Source of the DNA: Bradyrhizobium sp. URHD0069 | Lineage (GTDB): Bacteria > Pseudomonadota > Alphaproteobacteria > Rhizobiales > Xanthobacteraceae | Length of the DNA: 64,000 nt | Assembly: GCF_000701345.1 (NCBI RefSeq) | Contig: NZ_JNIJ01000012.1 | Location: 1 to 64,000, forward strand | Direction: 5' to 3' | Shown here: positions 33,710-43,677 of the stretch, one piece after another | Layout: every line of letters begins with the position of its first letter | Numbering within the stretch: position 1 is the stretch's first letter | Translations under genes and position numbers: made by a program | Notes under the pieces: generated by a model | Databases searched by the model: none | What the model was told of the DNA's origin: nothing | What the model saw: only the letters and a program-made list of their open reading frames with translations

Positions 33710-35174
33710 TGACTATCCGCGGCTCCCAGCCGCCCCCCAGCGCCTGATACAGGCTGACAATGGCAAGCAGCCGCGCAAGCTGCGCCTGCCAAAGCGCATC
33801 TTCCGCCTGAAAGAACGTTAATTGCGTGTTTAGCACAGTTACGATGTCCGCGGTCCCGGCCCGAAGCTGCTGCTCGGACAGTTCGAACGCCCGCCGCGAA
33901 GCCGCCACTACCTGTCGTTGCAGCCGCAGCCTTTCGGTGGTCTCGCGGATCGACGTCAGCGCGTTGTCGACGTCGGCGAATGCCGAGACCACGGTCTTGC
34001 GGTAGATCTGCAACAATTCATCCTGCCGGGCTTTAGTGAACTCGAAATTGCCGAGAATTCTTCCGCCGTCGAAAATCGGCTGCGTCAGACCGCCGACCAT
34101 GTTGAAGAACGCCGCGTGCGGCTGGAACAGCGACACCAGCGACGAGCTTTGATAGCCGCCCTGCCCGGTCAACTGGATGCTTGGGAAGAACTGCGCGCGA
34201 GCGCTGCCGACATTGGCGGTGGCGGACGCGAGCTGCGATTCCTGGCGTCGGATATCCGGCCGCTGCGTCAGCAATTCCGACGGCAATCCCGGAGTAACTC
34301 GCGGCGACGAAATGTGATTGAGCGAGCCGCCGGTGACGCGCACGCTTTCCGGCGGACGCGACACCAGCGTCGCCAGCGCGTTGATGTTCTGCGCCAACAG
34401 CTGCCGCAACGGCGGAATGAGCGCCCGTTGATTGGCGAGAACGCTTTCCTGCTGCGCAACGTCGAGATCGGTCCCGGTGCCGGCTTTGAACCGTTCCCTG
34501 ATCGCATCGAGGATGCGGGTCGCGCTGGCGATATTGCGCTCGGCGGTGCGAATCCGGTCCTGCGAGGCGAGCACCTGGAAATAGGCATTGGCGACGCTGG
34601 TGAGCGTCGTCAGCGCCACCACATCGCGATCGAAGCGGCTGGCGATGGCCGTTTCCTCCGCCGCCTGCGTGGCATCGCGATTCTTGCCCCAGAAATCGAG
34701 TTCATAGCTGGCGGCGAGCGAAGCCGAATAGTTGACGACCTCGCGCCCGCCGATGCTCAATCCACTAGCGCTCGAGCCGGAAGTTCGGGAATAGCTCTCC
34801 GAACCTGAGCCGCCGAGGCTCGGCAGCAGCGCTGCGCCCACCACGCGCGCCAGCGCGTCGGCCTGGATAAAGCGCGCGGTGGCCGCCGCGATGTCCAGAT
34901 TGACCGTCTGGGCTTCCTCCATCAGGGTGGTCAATTCCGACGAGCGAAATCCGCGCCACCAATCCAAGGTCGGCGCCGCATCTTTGTCGGTCAACCGCGC
35001 GGCTTTGTATCCATCGGGGATGTCCAGCGCCGGATCGGGCAGATCCTGGGTCAGAATGCAGCCGGCACAACTGGCGACAATGCAGAATGTCGCGAGCCAT
35101 TTGGCCACGCGATCCACGCAAGGAATAGCCGCAAGCAGGCCGTCAGCGACAACCCCCGGGGAACTCTGGCTCAC
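33699..35174 (-). CDS. NodT-family outer-membrane efflux lipoprotein
   Basis: Outer-membrane channel (OEP family, NodT/OprM type) and first gene of the RND operon. GTG 35174 is chosen: it has GGAGGGGGA directly upstream and yields a proper lipoprotein signal, with VASC as the best lipobox (Cys about residue 34) and a second Cys soon after (CAGC). The frame is open 45 codons earlier without a comparable ribosome-binding site. Two OEP repeats are visible (e.g. GSGSESYSRTSGSSAS strand region and ALASYELDFWGKNRDATQ). The product is 491 residues. It pairs with the adaptor and the two pumps encoded downstream. Confidence 0.9.
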   Translation of the reverse strand: MSQSSPGVVADGLLAAIPCVDRVAKWLATFCIVASCAGCILTQDLPDPALDIPDGYKAARLTDKDAAPTLDWWRGFRSSELTTLMEEAQTVNLDIAAATARFIQADALARVVGAALLPSLGGSGSESYSRTSGSSASGLSIGGREVVNYSASLAASYELDFWGKNRDATQAAEETAIASRFDRDVVALTTLTSVANAYFQVLASQDRIRTAERNIASATRILDAIRERFKAGTGTDLDVAQQESVLANQRALIPPLRQLLAQNINALATLVSRPPESVRVTGGSLNHISSPRVTPGLPSELLTQRPDIRRQESQLASATANVGSARAQFFPSIQLTGQGGYQSSSLVSLFQPHAAFFNMVGGLTQPIFDGGRILGNFEFTKARQDELLQIYRKTVVSAFADVDNALTSIRETTERLRLQRQVVAASRRAFELSEQQLRAGTADIVTVLNTQLTFFQAEDALWQAQLARLLAIVSLYQALGGGWEPRIVNAL

Positions 35175-35573
35175 ATTCCCCCTCCGCCGGGCATGAAGCC
35201 CGGCCTCCGACACTGCGAGAATCGCCAGCCCGATTCGCGGATGACGGTTGTGGGGACTGCCTGCGAGACGTTCACCGGAGTGATGCTTCCTCTGGAACCT
35301 GATTGCCATACTAGCCGGGGGATTACGGCGCGCACAGTCCTGTTGCGTGTCCCTCCCCTGCCGTCGTTATCGAACCGACGGCGCCGACTCGTCACATAAA
35401 ATGGAGAGTTTTCCATATTCCATGGGCTTTTTGCGAATCGACGCGGTCCGCCGGATGTCGCAATCTTACCAAGATTTCATCTGGCTTCCATGGTCGGACA
35501 ACCGCTTCCAAGCGTCTCTGACCGTTACCAAAACTTCGCTGGGGCGGCTTTGCGGAATACGCCGCTAAACCTA
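35175..35573. other. Intergenic region upstream of the RND operon
   Basis: About 400 bases that should contain the RND operon promoter. A small AT-rich inverted motif (atggagagttttccat, 35401-35416) might be an operator. No supportable gene; the cfa fragment begins at 35574. Confidence 0.4.
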
Positions 35574-35799
35574 TGCAAGGTCGATTTCATCCAGCGTTAC
35601 GTTTTTCCCGGCGGAATGCTGTCTTCGCCGCAGGTGCTGAAATCGCTCGGCGAGCGGTTCAGCGTTCCCCGTCATTCGCGAACGCATTTTCGGGCAAGAT
35701 TATGCCAAGACGCTCGCGACTTGGCGGAACAATTTCCGCGCGGCCTGGCCGAACCTGATGCCGCTCGCTTTCGACGACCGGTTCCGAAATCGGAAATGA
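35574..35799 (+). pseudogene. cfa: Cyclopropane-fatty-acid synthase fragment with frameshift
   Basis: Two adjacent frames together give a piece of the C-terminal part of cyclopropane-fatty-acyl-phospholipid synthase. CKVDFIQRYVFPGGMLSSPQ and VLKSLGERF lie in the first frame. After one extra C in a CCCC run (35667-35670), VIRERIFGQDYAKTLATW and RNNFRAAWPNLMPLAFDDRF follow in the next frame. It then diverges to a stop at 35797-35799. The SAM-binding N-terminal two thirds are missing. This is a dead fragment. Confidence 0.85.
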
Positions 35800-35907
35800 C
35801 GGCACGCCCGTCCTCCCAAATCCGATCGCGCGTCGTTGGCTTGTGCGCCCTGCGGGGGTCCATTAGGGTCAAAGGGGCGATTGAGCAACAACCGGCAAAT
35901 TGCATAC

Positions 35908-36948
35908 ATGACCATCAACAACGACGTCGTCGAAGCGATCGGCAACACGCCGCTCATCAAGCTGAAGCAAGCTTCCGAAGCGACCGGCTGCACCATTCTC
36001 GGCAAGGCCGAGTTCATGAACCCGGGCCAGTCGGTGAAGGACCGCGCGGGAAAGCAGATGATCCTCGAAGCCGAAAAGCGCGGCGAGTTGAAGCGCGGCG
36101 GCCTCGTGGTGGAAGGCACTGCCGGCAATACCGGCATCGGTCTTGCGGTCGTCGCCAATGCGCGCGGCTACCGAACCCTGATCGTCATTCCGGAAACCCA
36201 AAGCCAGGAAAAGAAGGACACGCTGCGGCTCTGCGGTGCAGAGCTCGTCGAGGTTCCGGCGTTGCCCTACAGCAACCCGAACAATTATCAACACGTCGCC
36301 AGGCGCCTTGCCGATCAACTGCGCAAATCCGAGCCGAACGGCGTGTTGTTCGCCGATCAGTGGAACAACCTCGACAATCCCAAGGCCCACTACGTTTCGA
36401 CCGGCCCCGAAATCTGGCAGCAGACCGGCGGCAGGATCGACGGGTTTATCTGCTCGATCGGGACCGGCGGGACGCTGGCGGGCGCGAGCGCTTATTTGCG
36501 CGAAAAGAGCAAGGGTATCGTGATCGGCGTCGCCGACCCACGGGGCGCGGCGATGTACGAATTGTTCAAGCACGGCGAAGCCAAGGCGACGCCGGGCGGA
36601 TCGATCACCGAAGGCATTGGGCTCGGGCGCGTCACGCCTGTCATCAAGGACACCAAGGTGGACGAGGCCTATCTTATTCCGGACGAAGAAGCCGTGCCCA
36701 TCATTTACGATTTGCTCGAGCACGAAGGTCTTTGCCTCGGCGGCTCCACCGGCATCAACGTTGCCGGCGCGATCCGCCTCGCCCGGCAATTGGGGCCGGG
36801 TCATACCATTGTGACGGTGCTCGCCGATTCCGGAAACCGCTATCAGTCGAAACTGTTCAATCCGGAATTCATGCGCTCGAAAAACCTGCCGGTGCCGGCA
36901 TGGCTGGAGAAGCGCAGCCAGATCGACGTGCCGTTCGAGAAGGTCTGA
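35908..36948 (+). CDS. cysK: Cysteine synthase A (O-acetylserine sulfhydrylase)
   Basis: PLP enzyme making cysteine from O-acetylserine and sulfide in the cytoplasm. The 346-residue protein has the start IGNTPLIKL, the PLP lysine K44 in NPGQSVKDRAG, the phosphate/substrate loop GTAGNTGIG (70-78 region) and the SIGTGGTLAG phosphate-binding loop. ATG 35908 opens the conserved N-terminus; the frame is open 24 codons earlier. Pattern details (NPNNYQHVARRLADQL) fit the longer rhizobial CysK type. The gene stands alone, facing aapP. Confidence 0.95.
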   Translation: MTINNDVVEAIGNTPLIKLKQASEATGCTILGKAEFMNPGQSVKDRAGKQMILEAEKRGELKRGGLVVEGTAGNTGIGLAVVANARGYRTLIVIPETQSQEKKDTLRLCGAELVEVPALPYSNPNNYQHVARRLADQLRKSEPNGVLFADQWNNLDNPKAHYVSTGPEIWQQTGGRIDGFICSIGTGGTLAGASAYLREKSKGIVIGVADPRGAAMYELFKHGEAKATPGGSITEGIGLGRVTPVIKDTKVDEAYLIPDEEAVPIIYDLLEHEGLCLGGSTGINVAGAIRLARQLGPGHTIVTVLADSGNRYQSKLFNPEFMRSKNLPVPAWLEKRSQIDVPFEKV

Positions 36949-36978
36949 TGACGCCTTGCATTCGTCATTTCAGCAAAA

Positions 36979-37043
36979 CGAAGCAATCCAGAGCGACAAG
37001 GAAAGACCGGATTGCTTCGTCGCCTCGCTCCTCGCATTGACGG
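36979..37043. repeat. Bradyrhizobium-type palindromic intergenic repeat
   Basis: Arms CGAAGCAATCC (36979-36989) and GGATTGCTTCG (37009-37019) are perfectly complementary. They are followed by tcgcctcgctcctcgc, a combination I recall as an interspersed palindromic repeat in Bradyrhizobium and Rhodopseudomonas intergenic regions. Lying between the convergent cysK and aapP genes, it may also act as a two-way terminator. Confidence 0.7.
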
Positions 37044-37068
37044 AAGCTGGGACGCGCGCTCTTCCAGA

Positions 37069-37809
37069 CTAGCGCAAAATCTGGCTGAGGAACAATTTCG
37101 TCCGCGCGTGCTGCGGATTGGCGAAGAAATTCTCCGGCGTGTTGGACTCGATAATCTGCCCGGCATCCATGAACACGATGCGGTTCGCCACTTCCCTGGC
37201 AAATCCCATTTCGTGAGTGACGACGAGCATGGTCATGCCTTCCCTGGCAAGGTCGACCATGGTGTCGAGCACTTCCTTGACCATTTCGGGATCGAGCGCC
37301 GAGGTCGGCTCGTCGAACAGCATGACCTTCGGGCTCATGGTCAGGGCTCGTGCGATCGCGACGCGCTGCTGCTGACCGCCGGACATCTGGCCGGGATACT
37401 TATTCGCCTGGTGCGGAATTTTCACCCGCTCCAGGTATTTCATCGCCGCCGCTTCGGCATCCTTCTTCGGAATATTGCGCACCCAGATCGGCGCCAGCGT
37501 GCAGTTTTCCAGTACCGTCAGGTGCGGAAACAGGTTGAAGCTCTGGAACACCATGCCGACTTCGCGCCGGACCTCGTCTACACGCCGCAGGTTCGGCCCC
37601 AACTCAATGCCGTCGACGACGATCTCACCTTCCTGAAATTCCTCGAGCGCGTTGATACAGCGGATCAGCGTGGATTTGCCCGAGCCCGAGGGGCCGCAGA
37701 TCACGATGCGCTCACCTTTCGCGACTTCTAGGTTGATGTCGCGCAGCACATGAAAATCGCCGAACCACTTGTTGAGGCCTTTAATGCTGACAATCGAATT
37801 CGTGGTCAT
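37069..37809 (-). CDS. aapP: General amino-acid ABC transporter ATP-binding protein
   Basis: ATPase subunit of the polar amino-acid (PAAT) importer family. It is 246 residues with Walker [11 protein letters not shown]-loop [13 protein letters not shown], signature [15 protein letters not shown], Walker B VMLFDEP, and H-loop VTHEMGFA. Last gene of the minus-strand aapJQMP operon. ATG 37809 starts 11 bases after the aapM stop codon; the frame stays open into aapM but that reading is not coding. Confidence 0.95.
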   Translation of the reverse strand: MTTNSIVSIKGLNKWFGDFHVLRDINLEVAKGERIVICGPSGSGKSTLIRCINALEEFQEGEIVVDGIELGPNLRRVDEVRREVGMVFQSFNLFPHLTVLENCTLAPIWVRNIPKKDAEAAAMKYLERVKIPHQANKYPGQMSGGQQQRVAIARALTMSPKVMLFDEPTSALDPEMVKEVLDTMVDLAREGMTMLVVTHEMGFAREVANRIVFMDAGQIIESNTPENFFANPQHARTKLFLSQILR

Positions 37810-37820
37810 GATGATTTCAC

Positions 37821-39344
37821 TCAGGTCCGCCTGTGCGCGTTCAGCCTGTTCTCGACGAACAGCGAATAGCGCGACATTCCAAAACAGAAGACGAAGTAGA
37901 TCAGTCCGGTGAAGGCAAAGCCGGTAAACAATGTCGACGGTGTCGCCCAGACCGGATCGGCGAATGCGGCGCGCAACTGTCCGAGCAGATCGAACAGCGC
38001 GACAATCGACACCAGGGAAGTGTCCTTGAACAGGGCGATGAAGCTGTTGACCAGGCCGGGAATGACGTGGCGAAGGGCCTGCGGCATCACGATCAGCCCT
38101 GTCGTCTTCCAATAGGACAAGCCTAGCGCGCTCGCAGCCTCGCCCTGCCCGCGCGGGATCGCCTGCAGCCCGCCGCGGATCACCTCGGCCTGATAAGCGC
38201 CGGCAAATAGCGCGATGCCGATCAAGGCGCGCACCAGCCCATCCATCGTGAAGCCCGTCGGCACGAACAGCGGCAGCATGTAGGTTGCGAAAAACAGCAC
38301 CGTGATCAAGGGAACGCCGCGCCAGAATTCGATGAAGGCCACCGAAAAAACGCGGATCAGCGGTATCGTCGAACGTCGGCCCAGGGCGAGCGCAATACCG
38401 ACCGGCATCGAGGCGACGATGCCGGTAACCGAGACCACAAGCGTCACCAGAAGGCCACCCCAAAGCCTGGTATCGACGACCGGCAACCCACCGCGGTCCA
38501 GGGCCATGACCGCAATTACGATGCCGATGCCGGCAAAGGTCGCGAGGCTGACGATGAGCGAACGCCAACCGGTGCGGATACCGCCATTGAGGACGAACAG
38601 CAGGATCGAAATGATCGCGGCGGTCGCGGCAAGATCAGTCCATACCGGGCGCACCGAAGCCTGAATTTGATCGCGAAGCCAGGTCAGCGGCCAAATCACA
38701 TAAGAAATGGCGGTGCTGAGCAGGACGATAAGCTTTCCCAACAACAACAGCAGCGGTCCGACGACTGCCGTGGCCTCGCCTGCTCTCGCAAGCTTCTGAC
38801 CGCCGTCGCCGATGCTGTCATTGAACCCTGACAACAGTTCGGCCGTCCAGCTGACGCCGAAACCGCCCAACCCGCCGCCGTGCAGCAGGAAGAAGGCGAT
38901 CACCGGAAGCGCAATGAAGAACAGACCGGCGTTGAGGCCCTTGGCCGGCAGCCGCGGAATCAACAGCGGCAGCAGCAACAACGCTGCGAGAAAGAACGTC
39001 AGGTTGACGCGCCATCGCTCGGCTTCTGGATAAAAACCATAAATGAACTGGCTGAATTTGGCCTGCACAAAAGGCCAGCATGCGCCCACGGCGTGTCCCG
39101 CAGTCTCCGAAAGACATGCGGTGCGGTCCTTACCGGTCCAGACCGCATCGAGCAGCAGGAATTTCACCGCCGGGACGACGGTGAACCACAGCAAGAGCAC
39201 GCTGACGATGGTAAGCAGGATATTGGTCGGCGAATTGAACAGGCGCGTGCGCAGGAAACCGACAAGGCCCGTGGTCTTGATCGGCGCGGCGCGCTCGGGA
39301 ACGAGGTCCCGGCGGACGAAAGACGAAGCCGTGATGTCGCTCAT
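37821..39344 (-). CDS. aapM: General amino-acid ABC transporter permease
   Basis: Inner-membrane permease of the AapJQMP system. It is 507 residues, much longer than GlnP-type permeases because of a long N-terminal membrane extension, as expected for AapM. The binding-protein-dependent permease loop is visible near the C-terminus ([23 protein letters not shown], in parts). ATG 39344 overlaps the aapQ stop by one base (TAATG). It should pair with AapQ and bind AapP. Confidence 0.93.
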   Translation of the reverse strand: MSDITASSFVRRDLVPERAAPIKTTGLVGFLRTRLFNSPTNILLTIVSVLLLWFTVVPAVKFLLLDAVWTGKDRTACLSETAGHAVGACWPFVQAKFSQFIYGFYPEAERWRVNLTFFLAALLLLPLLIPRLPAKGLNAGLFFIALPVIAFFLLHGGGLGGFGVSWTAELLSGFNDSIGDGGQKLARAGEATAVVGPLLLLLGKLIVLLSTAISYVIWPLTWLRDQIQASVRPVWTDLAATAAIISILLFVLNGGIRTGWRSLIVSLATFAGIGIVIAVMALDRGGLPVVDTRLWGGLLVTLVVSVTGIVASMPVGIALALGRRSTIPLIRVFSVAFIEFWRGVPLITVLFFATYMLPLFVPTGFTMDGLVRALIGIALFAGAYQAEVIRGGLQAIPRGQGEAASALGLSYWKTTGLIVMPQALRHVIPGLVNSFIALFKDTSLVSIVALFDLLGQLRAAFADPVWATPSTLFTGFAFTGLIYFVFCFGMSRYSLFVENRLNAHRRT

Positions 39345-40546
39345 TAACCCATGCTCCGGCCAAGCCGCCATCCGTAGAAGCTCATGACCGCGCTGGTCAC
39401 CAGCGAAATCAGGAGATAGACGCCCATGGTGATTGCGATGATCTCGATCGCCTGCCCGGTCTGGCTCAGCGTCGTTCCCGCAAACACCGAGAACAGGTCG
39501 GGATATCCGATCGCCACCGCCAGCGACGAGTTCTTGGTGAGATTGAGATACTGGTTGGTGAGCGGCGGCAGGATGACCCGCATCGCCTGCGGCACCACGA
39601 TCAATCGCAACACAGAACCACGCTGCAGCCCGAGCGATGAGCCGGCTTCCATCTGCCCCTTATGTACCGACTGGATTCCGGCCCGCACGATTTCCGCGAT
39701 AAAGGCAGCCGTATAGGTGGAAAGCGCAAGCGTCAGCGCCACAAACTCCGGGATGATGCGCGAGCCTCCGGAAAAATTGAAGCCCTTGAGCTCGGGAACT
39801 TCAAAGGCAACGGGCGCGCCAAACACCAGCGCGGTCACGAGCGGCAGCCCGATCAGCAAGCCCACCACGTAAGGCCAGATAGTTACCAATCGGCCGCTCT
39901 CGAACAGCTGCCGGCGCGCATAGCGCCGCAACAGTAACGCGGCTGCGAGCGCAATCAGGATAGCGAAAACGAACGGCTCGAAGCCAGGATTGGCGATCGG
40001 CTTCGGAATTACGAACCCGCGGTTCGAGAGAAAGAAGCTGCCGAACAGCGAGATGCTTTGCCGCGGGTTTGGCAGGGTGCTGAGGACCGCCAAATACCAG
40101 AACAGGATCTGGAACAGCAGCGGCAAATTGCGTATCAGCTCGACATAGCCGCCGCAGATGCGCGACAGCAGCCAGTTCGGCGACAGCCGGCCCAGCGCAA
40201 CGAGAAAACCGATCACGGTGGCGAAGAAGATGCCGATGATCGAGACCAACAGCGTGTTGAGCAAACCAACCAGGAACACGCGGGTATAAGTGTCGGATCC
40301 GGAATACGGGATCAGGCTTTGGCTGACGTCAAAGCCCGCCGTATTGTTCAGAAACCCGAAACCGGACGTGATCCGCTGCGCCTGCAGGTTGGCGCGGGCG
40401 TTGGCGACGATCTCATAGCCGATCCAGACCAGCGCGGCGACGAACAAGATCTGGAGGACAAATCCTCCCCAGCCCGCACGGCCGCCGAGGGCACGCCGCA
40501 ATTTTGCGACGAACTGCGGCGGTGGTTTTCGGGGCTCGACGGTCAT
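39344..40546 (-). CDS. aapQ: General amino-acid ABC transporter permease
   Basis: A 400-residue permease with about eight membrane helices. The EAA-type loop reads IVRAGIQSVHKGQMEAGSSLGL, followed by PQAMRVILPPLTNQYLNLTKNSSLA, the PAAT-family signature. A long insertion between helices (about 55-95, and 170-260) is typical of AapQ. It begins 21 bases after aapJ and overlaps aapM by one base. Confidence 0.94.
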   Translation of the reverse strand: MTVEPRKPPPQFVAKLRRALGGRAGWGGFVLQILFVAALVWIGYEIVANARANLQAQRITSGFGFLNNTAGFDVSQSLIPYSGSDTYTRVFLVGLLNTLLVSIIGIFFATVIGFLVALGRLSPNWLLSRICGGYVELIRNLPLLFQILFWYLAVLSTLPNPRQSISLFGSFFLSNRGFVIPKPIANPGFEPFVFAILIALAAALLLRRYARRQLFESGRLVTIWPYVVGLLIGLPLVTALVFGAPVAFEVPELKGFNFSGGSRIIPEFVALTLALSTYTAAFIAEIVRAGIQSVHKGQMEAGSSLGLQRGSVLRLIVVPQAMRVILPPLTNQYLNLTKNSSLAVAIGYPDLFSVFAGTTLSQTGQAIEIIAITMGVYLLISLVTSAVMSFYGWRLGRSMG

Positions 40547-40567
40547 CGCCGCAGCCGCTGGTTGCGA

Positions 40568-41584
40568 TCAGCGGATTGGCGGGGCGTACTGAATTCCACC
40601 CTTGTTCCAGAGCTGATTGAGTCCACGGGCAATCCCGAGCTTCGAACCGGCGCCGACATTGCGATCGAAAGATTCGCCGTAGTTGCCGACCGCCCTGACG
40701 ATCCGAGATAGCCAATCCTTGGTCAGCCCGAGCTGTTCGCCGAGATTGCCATCGGTGCCGAAGGCCCGCTTGAGCTCGGGCTTGTCCGATTTTGCCATCT
40801 CATCGACGTTCTTTTGGGTAACGCCGAGTTCTTCAGCGCCAACCATCGCAAACAGCGTCCACTTCACGATATCGAACCATTGATCGTCGCCATGGCGCAC
40901 CATCGGACCGAGCGGCTCTTTTGAGATGACCTCAGGAAGCACAACGTGATCGGCTGGCTTTGAAACCTTCAAACGCTCGGCATAGAGCTGCGAAATGTCG
41001 GACGTGAAGACGTCACAGCGCCCGGACTCGTAAGCCTTGACGGTCTCGTCCGCGGTGCCGAACGCGATCACCTCATACTTCATATTGTTGCCTTTGAAGT
41101 AGTCGGCGAGGTTCTGCTCTGTCGTGGTGCCGGTCTGCACGCAGACCGATGCGCTGTTCAATTCCAGCGCGGAATTCACTTTGAGCGATTTTTTCACCAG
41201 GAAGCCTTGGCCGTCATAATAGGTCACCCCGGTAAAATTGGCGCCCAGCGAAGTATCGCGGGAAAGCGTCCAGGTCGTATTGCGCGACAGCACGTCGATT
41301 TCCCCGGACTGCAGTGCCGTGAAGCGATCCTTGGCGGACAGCGGCACAAACTTGACCTTGGTCGCATCGTTGAAGATCGCGGCGGCGATCGCGCGGCAGA
41401 CGTCGACGTCCAGTCCGGTCCAGTTGCCCTTGTCGTCGGGCGTCGAGAAGCCCGGCAAGCCCTGGCTTACCCCGCAGGATAACATACCGCGGTCCTTGAC
41501 CGTCTTGAGCGTTTGCGCCGTGGCGGCCTCGGTCGAAAGACCGGCAGCGAGAGCAAGGGTAAAAACCAGGGATACGCGTTTCAT
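40568..41584 (-). CDS. aapJ: General amino-acid ABC transporter substrate-binding protein
   Basis: Periplasmic binding protein of the AapJQMP importer for many L-amino acids. The 338-residue protein has a signal peptide (to about residue 24, ATA-QTLK). Family landmarks are LSCGVSQGLPGFSTPDDKGNWTGLDVDVCRA, DVLSRNTTWTLSRD, and DVFTSDISQLYAERLK. ATG 41584 has AAAGG eight bases upstream and is preferred over an upstream TTG. It is the first gene of the operon. Confidence 0.95.
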   Translation of the reverse strand: MKRVSLVFTLALAAGLSTEAATAQTLKTVKDRGMLSCGVSQGLPGFSTPDDKGNWTGLDVDVCRAIAAAIFNDATKVKFVPLSAKDRFTALQSGEIDVLSRNTTWTLSRDTSLGANFTGVTYYDGQGFLVKKSLKVNSALELNSASVCVQTGTTTEQNLADYFKGNNMKYEVIAFGTADETVKAYESGRCDVFTSDISQLYAERLKVSKPADHVVLPEVISKEPLGPMVRHGDDQWFDIVKWTLFAMVGAEELGVTQKNVDEMAKSDKPELKRAFGTDGNLGEQLGLTKDWLSRIVRAVGNYGESFDRNVGAGSKLGIARGLNQLWNKGGIQYAPPIR

Positions 41585-41913
41585 GGCAAAGCCTTTCAAG
41601 GTCGTCCGGGAACGTCTTGCTTATCATCGCGCCTGCCGATGGGCCAACCCCGTGATCCACTGCTGCAAACGCCAGCCCGACGGGTAGCTTAACACGCAGT
41701 CCAGCCAAACGATGGATCTTTGGGATCGCGGCAGGCCCCTCAACGTGCAGCGATAGAATAGCTCCCAAGCATCACAGAACGATTGGCCTGCCGGGTCAAG
41801 GGGTTGACGGCCGGCTTCCGTGTCCTGTTATTAACCAACCCAGCCCGAACCCGCCGCCCGGCGGTCGAAGAAGCATCGCGGCTGTGGAAAAAGTCTTTGG
41901 TGGCGGCAGACGC
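41585..41913. other. Divergent promoter region between aapJ and the metC-like gene
   Basis: About 330 bases with no gene. TTGACG followed after 17 bases by GTTATT (about 41803-41831) is a fair promoter candidate for the plus-strand gene. No riboswitch-like pattern (SAM-type) was seen. Confidence 0.4.
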
Positions 41914-43107
41914 ATGAGTTTTTCAAGAGACGACGGACGATCTAATCCGCCAAAGGTAGAAACCACGCTGGCGACTGCGGGCCGCGACACCAAGGGGCAG
42001 AAAGGATTCGTCAATCCCCCGGTCGTCCACGGCTCGACCGTGCTCTATCCGACGGCCGAGGATCTGCATGCCCATCGCGGCGAGTTCCAGTACGGCCGCC
42101 ACGGGACGCCGACCACCAGGGCACTGCAGGAGGCGCTGATGGCGCTCGAAGGCCCGCAATGCGCGGGCGTCGGTCTTGCGCCCTCCGGCCTGTCGGCAAT
42201 CGCCACCACGCTGCTCGCGGTGCTGAACGCCGGCGATCATCTGCTGGTCTGCGACAACGCCTACCGGCCGTCCCGCAATTTTTGTAATGGCCTGCTTGCC
42301 CGCTATGGCGTCGAGACCACCTATTTCGATCCTTTGATCGGCGCCGGCGTCGCCGAATTGTTCAAGCCGAACACCAAGGCGGTGCTGGTCGAAGCGCCGG
42401 GATCGCAATCCTTCGAGATGCCCGACATTCCGGCCATCTCCGCTGTCGCGCATGCGCGCGGCGCGCTTGTGATCGACGACAACACCTGGGCCACGCCGCT
42501 ATATCATCGCTCGCTCGATCAAGGCGTCGACATCAGCATGCAGGCGGCGACCAAATATATCGGCGGACATTCCGACATCATGTTCGGAACCATCTCGGCG
42601 AACGCCAAGGCGTGGCCGATGGTTGCCGAGGCGATCCGGCTGCTCGGCGTTTGCGCAGGTCCGGACGATGTGTTCCTGGCGCTGCGCGGTTTGCGCACGC
42701 TCGCGGTGCGGCTCGCACAGCATTATCGATCCGGGCTCGAGATGGCGCGATGGCTCGCGACGCGACCGGAGGTCATCAGGGTGTTACACCCTGCTCTGGA
42801 AAGCGATCCGGGCCACGCGATCTGGAAACGGGATTTCACCGGTGCATCCGGGCTGTTCAGTATCGTTCTAAAACCCGCGCCGCAGAAGGCCGTCGATGCA
42901 TTGCTCGACGCCGTGAAACTATACGGCATGGGCTATTCATGGGGCGGATTCGAGAGCCTCGTCATCCCATTCGACTGCGCGCCCTATCGTACGGCGACCA
43001 AATGGGCCCCGGGCGGCCCGGCCCTGCGCCTCCACATCGGCCTCGAGAATGTCGAGGATCTCAAAGCCGATCTTGAGCGCGGGTTCGCGGCATTCAATGC
43101 CGCATAG
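41914..43107 (+). CDS. metC: Cystathionine beta-lyase-type PLP enzyme
   Basis: Cys/Met metabolism PLP-dependent enzyme, most like cystathionine beta-lyase, cleaving cystathionine to homocysteine, pyruvate and ammonia. It is 397 residues. The PLP lysine lies in QAATKYIGGHSDIMFG; YGRHGTPTTRALQEAL and VGLAPSGLSAI are family patterns; the C-terminus GLENVEDLKADLERGF is typical. ATG 41914 opens the conserved start better than GTG 41884. Related family members (cystathionine gamma-lyase or synthase) cannot be fully excluded. Confidence 0.9.
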   Translation: MSFSRDDGRSNPPKVETTLATAGRDTKGQKGFVNPPVVHGSTVLYPTAEDLHAHRGEFQYGRHGTPTTRALQEALMALEGPQCAGVGLAPSGLSAIATTLLAVLNAGDHLLVCDNAYRPSRNFCNGLLARYGVETTYFDPLIGAGVAELFKPNTKAVLVEAPGSQSFEMPDIPAISAVAHARGALVIDDNTWATPLYHRSLDQGVDISMQAATKYIGGHSDIMFGTISANAKAWPMVAEAIRLLGVCAGPDDVFLALRGLRTLAVRLAQHYRSGLEMARWLATRPEVIRVLHPALESDPGHAIWKRDFTGASGLFSIVLKPAPQKAVDALLDAVKLYGMGYSWGGFESLVIPFDCAPYRTATKWAPGGPALRLHIGLENVEDLKADLERGFAAFNAA

Positions 43108-43677
43108 CGCGCGGGAGGCTGCCTTCCGACGGCCTTGACGGGGCGATCAAACTCTACCCGACCAAGCTCAATCGCGGAAGCCTCGGCGAGCGCGAGAGAC
43201 AGCCGGCGATGGAGATCATTTCCTTCGCCATCAATCTCGCATATCTGCTCGTTGGCTTATCCCGTGCTCAAGGCAGCCGGCGAACTGCCGGCCCGGCAGA
43301 GCGCGGAAAGCGATTTTGGCACCCTGCCCCGCGCCCGCGGCGCACCCCACGCCGCAGTAACGCTATCCATCGCCAGCGGGATGCCTGCCGTCCGTTGACG
43401 ATGGTAAACCGCCTCACGCTCAGGCATTTTCGCAAACCAAGCCATTACTCGTGAATCGGGACGTTGTGGATCAGCTAGCGCAGGGCACGCAGATTTGCGG
43501 GGCTGGCTCCGGACAATAACACTCCGTTCACCATGAGAATAAATCCCTGACCTCCTCTCTGCAAAATCGGTCTGCCCGCAAGTTCGCTTATACCTTTGCT
43601 GCTTAGTCATGCTTGCAGGAGAGGCTGTCACCGCATGCAGTCCAGGCATTGCGCGTAAATGCAGATAGTGAAAGCGT
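43108..43677. other. Intergenic region before the Flp-pilus remnant
   Basis: About 570 bases where I see no supportable gene. Long minus-strand and short plus-strand frames lack ribosome-binding sites. Other Flp loci have pilin and cpaA genes upstream of cpaB; none is recognisable here. Confidence 0.45.

Noticed and set aside
35401..35416. Inverted motif atggagagttttccat as an operator for the RND operon
   Set aside because: The arms are only five bases and the site is more than 200 bases from the start codon; too weak to call.
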